Origin: Diplonema japonicum
Taxonomy: Eukaryota; Euglenozoa; Diplonemea; Diplonemida; Diplonemidae
Assembly (NCBI GenBank): GCA_964019335.1
Contig: OZ025684.1
Location: forward strand, 124,001 to 188,000
Reading direction: 5' to 3'
DNA: 64,000 bases
The position numbers were made by a program, and so were the translations under genes. Of this stretch, positions 32,091 through 42,160 are shown piece after piece (the first letter of the stretch is position 1; the number at the start of each line of letters is the position of its first letter). The notes below the pieces were generated by a model, which made no database searches, had not been told where the DNA came from, and saw nothing but the letters and a program-made list of their open reading frames with translations.

Positions 32091-32098
32091 AAAAAAGA

Positions 32099-32200
32099 AA
32101 TTCTTTGTGACTATATGGTTTTGTTGTTTCGCAAAGTTCTTTGCTCGGCACAAAGGTACATATAGTCACAAAAAAAAAATCACTTTTTTTGAAAGATGTC
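32099..32200. repeat. Foldback family F, short copy
   Basis: ATTCTTTGTGACTATATG pairs with CATATAGTCACAAA about 45 nt away, giving a hairpin. TTTGCTCGGCACAAA and GAAAGATGTC match family F. It begins within the 3' duplication of repeat B. Confidence 0.65.
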
Positions 32201-32391
32201 TAAAAAAAAAAAAAGAAAAAAAAAAAAAAAGCCCACCTACGGTGAGCAACGTCGATCATGTGCCACAATTCTGCAAGTGATGACAAAAAAAATCAGATCG
32301 TTAACCGTTTGGTACTACACAATTAAAGGCCGCTTTTACAAAGACCAGCCAAGAGTCAACGCCACGGTGTAAGCTTTATAATTATGATCAT

Positions 32392-32436
<45 letters not shown>

Positions 32437-32741
32437 AAAACAAAAAGAGACATTTAAGGGTACCTGCGGTATGTGGCAGGACGCCTGACAAAACTGAAAA
32501 AAAACTCAAAGTGAAAGACAAACCCCCTCATGGAGGGCTGGCTATCTATTTATACTCCCTTCTGGAGCATTGCTTTCGTCCTTTAAAGGAGGTATTTGAC
32601 GCCCTTGTTTTCCACTATCTGCATCGGGCTCTCTTCAACAGCGGTTTCTCCTGTTGCTGGAAGCTACGGCTTGTACTCTCAGCAGGGAAGGCCTCCTTCC
32701 CTTTACCTTCTAAAATCCCATCCCTTTAATAAAAAAAAAAG
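32201..32741. other. Spacer without a recognised gene
   Basis: A-rich runs, then about 230 bp of normal-complexity sequence (32490-32730) with no recognised domain in any frame. Confidence 0.4.
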
Positions 32742-32858
32742 AGTTCGGTTGATTGTTATTTGTGCACAGCCGGGGTTAACCAGTAGAACTATACCACTAC
32801 TCTTTTTAGCAATTACAATTCATTGTCAATATATATTGTTTCTTTTTCTTGTTCATGC
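32742..32858. repeat. Repeat A' copy
   Basis: Diverged relative of repeat A: GTTCGGTTGATTG, GTGCACAGCCGGGGTTAACC, ACTACTCTTTTTAGCAAT. Other A' copies lie at about 20630-20705, 49331-49400 and 55773-55890. Confidence 0.65.
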
Positions 32859-32960
32859 AAAAAAAAAAAAAAGAAAAAGAAAGAAAAAAAAAAACTAGTT
32901 TTACGCGTATCTTTTTTCGCTAGCGTTAAAATTTCTACCTGAGAAAAAAAAAAAAAAATG

Positions 32961-33197
32961 CTGTAAACGAAAAACTACCGGAAGGAAAAATCATCCGGTC
33001 GGCCAGGGCTTCCAGACATTTCTCCTTCCGTTTTTTCGAGCTGGGCCAGTGTAAATTAACTGCGGATGCAGTTTGTCACAGCCCTCGAGGGGAAAAAAAA
33101 ACAAAAACGTCCCCAAAGGAAACATGTCCGGAAGGAAAATCATCCTAGGCCTAGGCTTCCGGAGCATTTCTCCTTCCGGTGATTTTTCAATTTAGAG
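32961..33197. mobile_element. MITE of the pogo/Tigger CTGTAAA family (degenerate)
   Basis: 237 bp with diverged inverted ends (CTGTAAACGAAAAACTACCG and the complement of CTCTAAATTG...ATCACCGGAAGGA). Internal CCGGAAGGAAAATCATCC words recur. A TA follows the right end only. Non-coding. Confidence 0.65.
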
Positions 33198-34343
33198 TAC
33201 TCATTTTCTTTTTTTTTCTTTCTGATTCGCTGCCAAATAACTAGTAGGTGGAGAGGGAGGGTGTCTTTCTTTAGGAGAGAGTCTTCACAACAAAACCAAC
33301 AGAAAAAAAAATAGAAAATACTGCAAGAAAGGAGGGGATAAATATTCTGGTTGAAATCGAAAAGGAAAAGAAAAAGAAGAAGAAAAAAAAAAGGTAAATG
33401 TGATGTTACATCACCTTTCGTAGTTGTACACAAATTACTCAATTGTTTAGGGGGAAACAAAGATTGGGCCAGGTCACCCACGCGAAATGAATAGAATTCA
33501 CTGCAATGAGGAATAATAGTTCCTGTTGTATGGGCCTGTCGCACATCTCTCTTATTTTCTTTTCTTGATTTTTGTATCTTTTAATTTGTATCTTTTTTGC
33601 TAGGAAAGGAGAGAAAAGTTAGGAGGTATCGTTATTGAAGTGTGAATCGAGAAAAGAGAAAAAGAAAGAAAAAAAAGTTGTCGCAATGCAGTTTTTTCTT
33701 TAAACCAAAAAACTGAAATAGAAAATCTTCTAGAGGAGATTGCCCTGAAGACATAAAAAAGAAACACTTCATCCCATCCCCTTTTTCTCCTAACCAGTTT
33801 TGTTTCAAGAAATGTAATTGCGCACTTTGATGACAACTATGCCTGCTTATGTTCTTTATTCATCAATGGGTTAAAAAAAAAGAAAAGAAAAAAGTTAATT
33901 CACAACATCTTTGCGGTGCAAGTACCAAGCTGAAAGATCTTTAAATCCCATCTGATAAATACAAACAATAAGTGTTGAAAGTCATGTTGGGAGTTATACG
34001 CTCGAGCAAAGAAGTGGGGGGGGAGGGGGGGGAAGCTAATACAAAAAAAAAAAAAAAAAGAAACCGTATATAAAAATGATTAGGGTAAGAACTCTTTTGC
34101 TCGGCACAAACTAAATATTAAAAAAAAAAGGGGGGAAAAAAAAATAAAGCTTTTTATCTTTTTTTTCCCTTCCAAGGGATACGGAAACGCGTTTAAAAAA
34201 GGGAAACGGAAACGGAAACGGAAACGTTTCCCTATTTTGGGGCCGTTTCCTTGGGGCAGAAACGTTTCCTTATTTTGGGGGTTTTAGAGACTTATTTTTT
34301 TGGGGGCAAATCACTCGGAAGAAATATACGAGACAAAAGGGGG
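33198..34343. other. Gene-free spacer
   Basis: Mixed low-complexity DNA, a short GGAAAC hexamer run at 34201-34226 followed by complementary GTTTCC words, and G-rich runs. No gene. Confidence 0.5.
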
Positions 34344-34885
34344 CTAGTGTTGGTGGCGCCCTGGGGAAATCTTCTGGGTTTCGATGAAGGATGCGATTGT
34401 GGCATCCATTTTTTGAACAGCGTCGTCAACCAGCCTTTCGCTCAGAGCTTTCATGTCCGGTAGCTCGTACGTGGCCCCGAGCGGAAGGCGTTTCACCTTC
34501 TCAAAAAAAGAGTCGGCTGATTGTTTGTGCAAGCCGTTTTCACCTACAGTAGGGATAAACAAGCTGCCTCTACTCTTTTTTGCAATAACAATTCTTTTCA
34601 AAAATTTGTTTACTTGTTCCAGCAACAGTGCCTTGAATGTTCTGTGAACAGAAAATATGAGAGGACACGAAATAGATAAACATCATACCGATGTTCGACC
34701 CTCAAAAATGGGGTCCCAGTTTCGAGAAAGAAATCCCGAACAGCCCTGTCCACGTCGTCTGGCGTGCTTGTAGCAGTTAAAAATGGCGTCATTGGCCTGT
34801 TCTCCACTTTACGCTTCTTCGTTCCCTCTGCCTCAGCCTTCGCCTCCGCTGTCGCTTTCTCCAACAGCTTCTTGTGGGGACACAC
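34344..34885 (-). pseudogene. hAT-like transposase fragment interrupted by repeat A
   Basis: Minus-strand frames at 34610-34885 and 34344-34505 carry two neighbouring blocks of a hAT-type transposase. One is AVRDFFLETGTPFLRVEH (matching the family pattern of an FF...TGIPF...VEN block). The other is YELPDMKALSERLVDDAV (matching the Y..PS...LS..LLD block). Repeat A (34506-34624) lies exactly between them. The upstream frame reads a Lys-rich linker, and the catalytic core is missing. It is a relic, and the nesting shows the hAT insertion predates repeat A. Confidence 0.6.
34506..34624 (-). repeat. Repeat A, copy 3, nested in hAT relic
   Basis: About 119 bp. On the minus strand it starts GTAAACAAATTTTTG a few bases in and ends CGACTCTTTTTTTGAG before AAGGTGAAACGCC, so the element has intron-like ends (GT...pyrimidine tract...AG). 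Other copies: 207-326, 31516-31625, 44879-45000. Confidence 0.75.
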
Positions 34886-36093
34886 GTCGCTACTCCTTGG
34901 CCTTTTGTTTGGAACATGTGGGCGCGGAGTCTGCTGGTTGACGCTACTGTGAAGACCATATCACATATCGGTACCTGGCCTGTTGTCTCCCCTGTAGTTT
35001 CTGAGTTTTCTGAAAATTTTAGAATTGACCATGGTTTGTTCCACCCTTTTGAACGCGGCTCTTTAGGACGCCGCTACCGTTTGAACGGCAGAGTACTGTC
35101 TTACATTGTCCTATTGTGAACTTTTCTGTGTTTTGCGCGGCATTTCTGATGAATATCTATCATTTTCCCGAGGTTAGGATGGTAAGTTTGTTTTTGCAAA
35201 TATTTCAGGTACCAAACTGTGGTCACTGTTTTTCAAAAATACAGATAAAGCATTAACAAGTGCCCAGAAATGCTCTAATCCGGCGAATTTTGATTTTTTG
35301 GTCGGTAATTTGGAGGGTATTGGGCGGTTTTTTTTACCTTAGGGGAAAGAATTTTAAAAAACTTTTTTTTTTCACGTTTAACCACGTTTTTTAGGACCAT
35401 GTGACCCCCCCCCCCCCCCCCCCCCTACAAGCACAAAATCTTTTACAATCGAAAATGCTAACTGGGTAACCGTTGCCAGTTACCATTTTCCTTTTTTTTT
35501 TCTTTTTTTCTTCTCTTCTCTTTTTGCTCAAATAGAAATAAAATATAAGAGTCAAAGGAGGCCACGTGTTGGTGGCGCCCTGCACAAAAACTCACGGCCG
35601 AGTTGTAGCTTCTTCTGCGTTCTGCGTTGTGTCCTTAATGCGTGCGGTGTACAGCTCAACCCCTGTTCGTCACCCTGAGCATCTGCAATACGTTATTCCA
35701 CTTGGGCGCTACCGGTGACGACGGAATGAGTACTTCTTATATTTCTGTTATCCCCACCACTCTGATGATAAAAAAAAATACTATAAAATGAACAAAGTGA
35801 CGAACCTGACAAATATCGGAGTCGAGCTTCTTTTCTCTATTTCGGCGTCCGGATATCTGTAAGGCCCAGTCACACTTTCCGCATTCTACAGTAAAGGTTT
35901 GTTTGTTTGCACGGGCGTTGATTTGTGTCTTATCTCGCAAAGCTCCGGGAAAAAAAAAAAAAAACGGCTTTTTCTTTTTGGTCGAGTTTTTCGACCAGAT
36001 CGAAAACCATCTGCCTCTGTCGAGTTTTTCAAAAAAAAAAAAAAGAAAAAAAAGAGGACATATTGTGAAGGAAGGCCGGTTGGAGTGGAAGTA

Positions 36094-36127
<34 letters not shown>

Positions 36128-36326
36128 CGCTCTCTTTCTTTTTCTTTAAGGGGGCACACATCCAATGATTTTCATCATCGTGTTTTCCCCGATCACCGTA
36201 AAGCCCACGCGAGCGTGGTGCCTCCCAGTTGGAACATATCCATACTGATGTAGGCTACATACCGATCCGACATTTTCTTCTTTTTTTTTTTTTTTCTTTT
36301 TTTTTTTACCCTCTCAGCTTTCTCTT
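34886..36326. other. Gene-free spacer
   Basis: About 34890-35340 is normal-complexity DNA without a recognised product, probably flank of the hAT relic. A C21 run lies at 35405-35425, a repeat-D copy at about 35547-35580 and a repeat-B fragment at 35591-35761. The rest is homopolymer. Confidence 0.5.
35591..35761 (-). repeat. Repeat B, partial copy
   Basis: Matches the 5' part (minus orientation) of 31764-32090, from ATCCCCACCAC at the right through CTCACGGCCGAG at the left, with several indels. The LINE-like tail is absent. Confidence 0.7.
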
Positions 36327-38561
36327 CTAAACGATGCGGGATCTTACCCGATCTTCTTTAGTACGGAAGCTGCTCTTAGGGGAGTGGCTTCGAGAAGAGC
36401 TCTCAAGGACACGGTCAAGGGTAAATGACCCCACGCAGCACCCCGTTCCAACTTTAAGAAACCCGCTTTGGTTTCCTGTCACTTTTCCACAGCGGCTTTC
36501 AACATCAGTTTCTGTACCCTGATCTTCCTCAATAACGCTTGGAATGGCTGTGAAGCTTCCTTCGATGGACCTCCTCAGAGGGTTGTCAACAACTTGAGAT
36601 GTTTGAAGCCCATCTTCAGCGAACCCGAATTTGAATGTATCGAAGCTTGCACTGCGGTCGGTGACCGATGCGTTATTGTTGTCGTGCAGCCTTGACTCCA
36701 TCACCACATCCATGCTTTGCTTGAAGGATGGGTAGATCTCTAGAATCCCCATGAAGTCCTCCTTTAACAGTTTGAAGCAGCTGCACGCTGTTACGGTTCG
36801 GACTGAAGCGGTTCGTTCGGTGCATTTTAAAAGAGCGATTTCCCCAAACCAGGAGCCAGACTGCAGCGTGGCCGCGCAGACCTCCACACCAAAATCATCG
36901 ACGGTTAGAACCTCCACGACGCCCTGAGCAATGAAATACATCTCGTGTCCAATGTCCCCTACGCTGATGATCCGTTCATTTGGTGCCACCAAAACCTGTT
37001 GCGTCACCGCAGCTATCGCGGTCATTGTCTTCTCGTCAACATCTCTGAAGATCGGGACGTGCGACACAACTTTTTTTTTAATACACAAGATGACCTTTTC
37101 CTGCATGAACTCCGGGAGGTCCCGCAAAATCCCGAAATAATCCTTCAAACTGGTCTCAAGCAGCGTGGGATAGATGGCGAACGCTTCCTTTTGAACCTCC
37201 CACGGCACGTCGTACCGGTACATCAGAGAGTACAGCTTTGCTTTCTTCTCATTGACAACTTGTTGAAAGGCATCAAGACGAATGACAGATGAAGCGACAC
37301 GACCAGTAGTAACGGACAGAAGCAAAACGGATAATATCACAACAGGGATGGAGAACAACCTGGCCCACCGGGTTCCCGGGACAACATCGCCGTACCCTAC
37401 AGACGAAAGCGTGATCGCCGCCCAGTAGAAACCCTTCAAATACTTATCAAACACACTGTCTGCAGTGTCGTCTGTGTACCCCAACGAATCATCTGACGTT
37501 TTGTCTATCAAGACAAACAGAACGCCGATAAAGTTCAGCCCCCAGAAACCCCAAAATACCGTTTTTGCAACTATTACCCACCCGGACACTTCTTTCAACG
37601 GGTTCGCACTGCCAAACAAACTATTTACTCTAAATATATGAAGCAGCCTTGGTATCGACGCGTACCTTGAGATCCCGGGCAGTAAATCGTACGGAAGGCT
37701 CGTGATGAGGTCGAAGAAAAGCCACGACCTGCTGTACATCTGCCAAAGTTGCTCGATGCTCGAATCAGCGAGAGTGTACCCTTTCAGAACCGCTGACCTC
37801 GATGCAGCAGATATAAATACCCCATGATAAATAGTAACGACGATCTTGAAAAAAACCACGTAAAGAAACGGGAAGGCCGACGGCCACAACAATGAGATAA
37901 GACACTCGTACGACTCGATCAAGGCCACAAAAAGGTAAACAATATCAACGGCAACACGAAGGGGACCATCTGGGAGAATAACATGCTTGCCTCTTCTGTA
38001 ATGCGCGTTCGAGCTGAGTACACGTTCAGCTTGCTCCACCCGCTGTGTGAAGGAGTACGTGGAGGTAATGGTGTCAACATCATCATTCGCTGTGAGTTCC
38101 GAGATTTCCGGGCAAGCTAATTCTTTCGGTTCCAAGGTGATCAAATTAGGCCCCGCTGCGGGCAACGAGAGCGGTGGTGGTGATATGGGACTTCCGGACT
38201 TCGCAGAGTCGTCCATTGTCGCACCATGAACGTTCACAATGGACATCGAGACCACGCTCTTTCGATGCATGCCGCTTGGCTTTGTCTTTGTCACGGGAGC
38301 GATGGCGTCTAAGGGATCGGTTATGACTACGCTGGACGGCACCGGGGAGCCCTTCTGCATTTTCTGAACGGAGTTCTCTAACCCGACAATCCTCTCCTGC
38401 AGCCACAGGAACTGTTCGGTCTGCTCCGCCTTGAACTCCTCTTGCGCGTGGGACAGCTTCAGGATCTCGCACAAAATCTCATCCATCATGATCGACTTCT
38501 CGCCGGCGGTGCTTTGCCGCTTTACGCTGGGAAGACTCACAATGCCCGGTTGAACACTCAT
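36327..38561 (-). CDS. Cyclic-nucleotide-binding K+ channel (CNG/HCN/EAG class)
   Basis: 744 aa. A predicted coiled coil (about 25-70) precedes six TM segments (about 205-420). The pore filter SVGYGDVVPG (about 387-396) indicates K+ selectivity. S4 (near IPRLLHIFRVNSLF) has few basic residues, so voltage sensitivity is probably weak. The C-linker leads to a cNMP-binding domain (about 515-620) with an intact phosphate cassette (WFGEIALL...ERTASVR). It probably couples cAMP to membrane potential at the plasma or ciliary membrane. The ATG at 38561 is chosen because codons upstream translate the G/A leader. It lies 193 bp downstream of the CinA-like gene and between cyclase-family genes. Confidence 0.92.
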   Translation of the reverse strand: MSVQPGIVSLPSVKRQSTAGEKSIMMDEILCEILKLSHAQEEFKAEQTEQFLWLQERIVGLENSVQKMQKGSPVPSSVVITDPLDAIAPVTKTKPSGMHRKSVVSMSIVNVHGATMDDSAKSGSPISPPPLSLPAAGPNLITLEPKELACPEISELTANDDVDTITSTYSFTQRVEQAERVLSSNAHYRRGKHVILPDGPLRVAVDIVYLFVALIESYECLISLLWPSAFPFLYVVFFKIVVTIYHGVFISAASRSAVLKGYTLADSSIEQLWQMYSRSWLFFDLITSLPYDLLPGISRYASIPRLLHIFRVNSLFGSANPLKEVSGWVIVAKTVFWGFWGLNFIGVLFVLIDKTSDDSLGYTDDTADSVFDKYLKGFYWAAITLSSVGYGDVVPGTRWARLFSIPVVILSVLLLSVTTGRVASSVIRLDAFQQVVNEKKAKLYSLMYRYDVPWEVQKEAFAIYPTLLETSLKDYFGILRDLPEFMQEKVILCIKKKVVSHVPIFRDVDEKTMTAIAAVTQQVLVAPNERIISVGDIGHEMYFIAQGVVEVLTVDDFGVEVCAATLQSGSWFGEIALLKCTERTASVRTVTACSCFKLLKEDFMGILEIYPSFKQSMDVVMESRLHDNNNASVTDRSASFDTFKFGFAEDGLQTSQVVDNPLRRSIEGSFTAIPSVIEEDQGTETDVESRCGKVTGNQSGFLKVGTGCCVGSFTLDRVLESSSRSHSPKSSFRTKEDRVRSRIV

Positions 38562-38754
38562 ACTGCTTCGTTTCTTTTTCCCTGAACTCTCTCGTGAGAG
38601 TGCCCCCCCACCCTCCCACCCAACCCCCCCTTTTTTTTTTCCTCGTAAGGTAACTGTTACACCGATGGGGGGGGGGGGGGGTAAGGCATCAACACTAAAT
38701 GGTGTGTGAAGATAGTCTTTTTTTTTTTCTTTTCCCCGTTTTTTTTTTACCACC

Positions 38755-39306
38755 CTATAGCTTAGCCGTTCTATTCGTTGCTTCTTCTTTTATGCAGGTT
38801 TCGAGGGCTTCCAAAGCAAATGAGGTAAACTCAGCCATGTTCTGAACCCGGTTGTTGTGGGTGGAACGTTTTGCAAAGGTCCGGATATGCCCGGAGGGGG
38901 AGGCCACGCCGACGATGGTGAAACCGGTGCTGATGAAATCTTGCATGTGGGGGGGGAGGGACGTGGCGTCGGTGGCGCCACCCTCGGCCACGGCCCACGA
39001 GGTTCCAATCTGCGTTCGCATGAACCCCGACATCACCTCAGCGAAGTTGACCTTGCTGGCATGGTATATCTCGCCGTTCTTGTAGTTCTCTACCCCGCCT
39101 AGCCTCTTTCGCACCTCTAAAGGGAGGATGCCCTTCCCGCCTTTAATGGAGTATATTGATACCCCAGCTGTCATGTACCGGCTTGCTTTCTCTGCGGCCT
39201 GTAAACTAGCATTGACCAACCCCCCCGTCGTCCCCTCTACTATGCTCACGGTTTCTTTCCGTTCCCTTAGCAAGCGCCCTACTCGTTGGCCCAGTTCTAA
39301 ATCCAT
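38755..39306 (-). CDS. CinA C-terminal-domain protein (PncC-like)
   Basis: 183 aa, a single CinA-C domain. TVSIVEGTTGGLVNASL corresponds to the family's TxxxAESCTGGL block. GVSIYSIKGG, a mid-region conserved Ala/Ser stretch (SKVNFAEVMSG) and GTSWAVAEGGATD (usual text xxAVTGIAGPxG) also align. The bacterial family deamidates nicotinamide mononucleotide. Here the Ser of SCTGG is Thr (EGTTGG) and the second block is altered, so activity is uncertain. Stand-alone CinA-C proteins are known in algae and plants. Upstream, CCCTCACCCAG sits about 32 nt before the ATG, followed by an A-rich leader. Confidence 0.75.
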   Translation of the reverse strand: MDLELGQRVGRLLRERKETVSIVEGTTGGLVNASLQAAEKASRYMTAGVSIYSIKGGKGILPLEVRKRLGGVENYKNGEIYHASKVNFAEVMSGFMRTQIGTSWAVAEGGATDATSLPPHMQDFISTGFTIVGVASPSGHIRTFAKRSTHNNRVQNMAEFTSFALEALETCIKEEATNRTAKL

Positions 39307-40946
39307 CTTTTTTTTTTTCTTTTTTTTTTTTTTTCTTCTGGGTGAGGGTTGTGGTAGAAAGGAACGATTTTTTATTTCAAGTTTTTTCTTTAGTATATAA
39401 GAACCCGAAGCTTCAGATCCGGATTAAAAAAAAAGGGGGGGGGGGAAAGAAAAGGGGAAAAAATCCTTGTGATGAAACAGAAAAAACGGCAACGTTTTTG
39501 TTTCTCTTTTTCGTATTAAGGAGTAAAACAAGAAAGAAAAAAAAAAGGAAAAAAAAAAAGGGGGACAAGAAAAAAATTCGCTCTTTCAACGTCAAGGTGA
39601 CAAGTCGAACAACCTCTCAGACATAGCGTGCCTGGTCCCCATTTCCTCGCGGTAGAGTGGGGGGCATCTTTTCTTTTGCCGAAGCCGGTGACAGTGGCTC
39701 GTGGCATGGTTTGCCTTATTCTTGTCTCTCTGCCGAGCACCGTCACACTGACACAGACTTCCCCGAAATGACTCGCTTAAGGGGAGGTGTCGTTACGCAC
39801 CTAGACCCGGCCAAAGGTCTTGCTGCCCCTTGAAAAAAAAAAAGAACGGCATTTTTTATTTTTTTCGTAGCGAGAAGGGGAATAGGAAACGGAAAGTGTT
39901 TTCCATCTTCCGGAATAAGAAACTTCACTCTCCCTTTCTTTTTTTTTTCACCCCCCCCTCTTTTTGTCTATTCTGCGTCTCAACATGGCCCTCTACAGGG
40001 AGCTGAAACCCAAAGCCAAAAGAAAAAGGAGTGATAAAAAAAAGAAGAAAGAGGAAACAAAAAGAAAAGGAAAGAGGCGCCAATCTCAGAAAAAAAAAAA
40101 AAAAGCCATTGGGTGATTTCGTCATTCTTTTTCCATATGCACGAATTGAAATGAATATATATAATATATTTAAATTCTAAGCCCCCTCCCCAGAAGCGCA
40201 CAGGATATTTTAACTGGACAGATAAATTCTTGCGAAGGAAAGCCGAGGCTATAGGCCATGGAAGAAGATGTGACTGTAATTTTAAGACAAAAGAAAAAAA
40301 AAAGAAAAGGGATCAACTCGTCACTGGTGAACTTCGTGCCTTTGAAGCGCTTAAGTAGAAAATGAGAACTCAACAGGGGGGGGGGGGGGAAGCAACTATT
40401 CTTGCGTCTACAGAGGTGAGAGGAGGGGAGGGGAGGCAAAAAAAACCTTTCTTCAAAGACGAATTACTTTAATAGCACTTGGACCTGGATGTGGTGCCGG
40501 TCTTACTGCCCTCCTTTAAGAGAAGCTGTCAGACCAAACATCATAAGCATACTTAAAAAAAAAAATTCACAATGATAGGAAACGAAGTGGTCAGCAACTG
40601 CCCACAAAGAAGGGAAGAAAAAGTGTAGCGTATTTATGAAGTATGTAGGAGGAGGTTTACGTATTCGTTTTCGTTATTTTTCTTTTTTTTTTCCCCTCTT
40701 TTTTTTGGTTATTTAAATAAATGTCACCTGTCATTAGTTTTTGTCACAAAGCCTCCAAAAAAAAAAAAAAAAGAAAATGAGAGAGAGGAGGGAGAGAAAG
40801 AGAAAGAAATGATGTTGCCATTTCTTTCCGCCACAATTCAAAAAAAAAAAATAAAAAAAAACAAAAACAAAAAAAAAGCAGGAAGTGTGAGGCCCAAATT
40901 TCACCACTATTTTTGGTATAGAAACAGGAGGTCCGGCTCAACATCC

Positions 40947-40982
<36 letters not shown>

Positions 40983-42160
40983 GGGACAGAAAGAAAAAAA
41001 AAAGGTCAGAATTCACTCCTAATTGTCAATATGACGTGGAGAATGCCTGACCATATGACAATACAAGAAAAAAAAAAAAGAAAAAAGAAAAACTACTGTA
41101 AAACAAAAATGCCGAACGGAAAAATGCCAGGATAAATACGGTGTGCCCGTCTTAAGAGGAAGGTATTTTTGTTGTATTCTTTTAACCCGGCAACACCTGT
41201 CCGCGCTGCCTGGATTGCAGCACCAGAACGAAATTGGGTATCCAACTACACCAGTCTGGTCTATCAGGATAAGCTGTAGTCCGTTCGGCATTTTCTTTTT
41301 GCTTTACAGTATTTAATTGACATTTTTAATTGTCATTTTCTTTTTTACTACAGCTAGCTTTCCAGTGGATTGGAGAGTAATGTACTTTCCATCCACTGCT
41401 TTACACCTATAAGTAGAGCAGATAAATATTTCCCATCATTCCGGGACATAACGAGAATGCATACAAAAGTAACCAAAAGGCCTTTTCTTTCTTTTTTTAT
41501 TATTGTTCTTTATCTTTTGATTTTGCTTTTTTTTTTTTTTTTTTTTTTTCTTTCTTCCCCGTTCTTAATTTCTATATTGACAATGGAAAAAAACTTAGCA
41601 GGGGCGGGGAGTTTTTTTTTTTTTTTTTTTTTTTTTTCCTTTGCATTTTTGTTTGGGTTGATTCCGACCTTTGTCTAATGGTCAAATATACGGTATATTG
41701 TGACCAGAGCTTCCCCCCTAAAACCAGTAAAAAAGAAAAAAAAAAAGAAAAAAAAAAGAGATAAAGGAGGTTCCTGTTTTTGGAACGTCTCCCTTGTCTC
41801 TACTTCTGTTGCACCTCCTTCGCCGCTCTGCATTCCCATAGTGCGTGTTATAGCATGTTGCTCTCGTCCTCCTCCGCACCGCATGCGTCGCATGTGACTT
41901 CGTCTGTACCACGCACTTGGGTGAGAAAAAAAAAAAAGAAGAAAAAAAAAAAACGCAAAATTAGCACCTTTTTACAACCAACCTGTCGCAACGTGGGCAT
42001 AATCTTCCGAAAAAAAAAAAGGTTTTCAACTTTAAAAAAAAAAAAAGTGTGGGGGGGGAGGTTTTTTTTTTTTCTTCTAAATTTAATAATTTTTTTTTTT
42101 GTCAAAAAATAGCGAAAGAACAACAGACCATATATAACTATAAATATGAATTTCGTTCCT
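39307..42160. other. Gene-free repeat-rich spacer
   Basis: A repeat-K segment (CAACGTCAAGGTGACAAGT) begins near 39588 and is shared with 56388. A repeat-C copy lies near 40566-40610, and the MITE at 41096-41309. The rest is homopolymeric. No gene. Confidence 0.5.
41096..41309. mobile_element. MITE, pogo/Tigger CTGTAAAAC family
   Basis: 214 bp bounded by TA at 41094-41095 and 41310-41311. Left end CTGTAAAACAAAAATGCCGAA; the right end is its inverted counterpart with a short insertion (complement of GCCGAACGGAC). Non-coding. Mobilised in trans by a pogo-type transposase by inference. Confidence 0.8.

Noticed and set aside
34201-34226. GGAAAC hexamer run as an interstitial telomere
   Set aside because: Only four units, and not a known telomere repeat. 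Adjacent complementary GTTTCC suggests simple slippage and folding.
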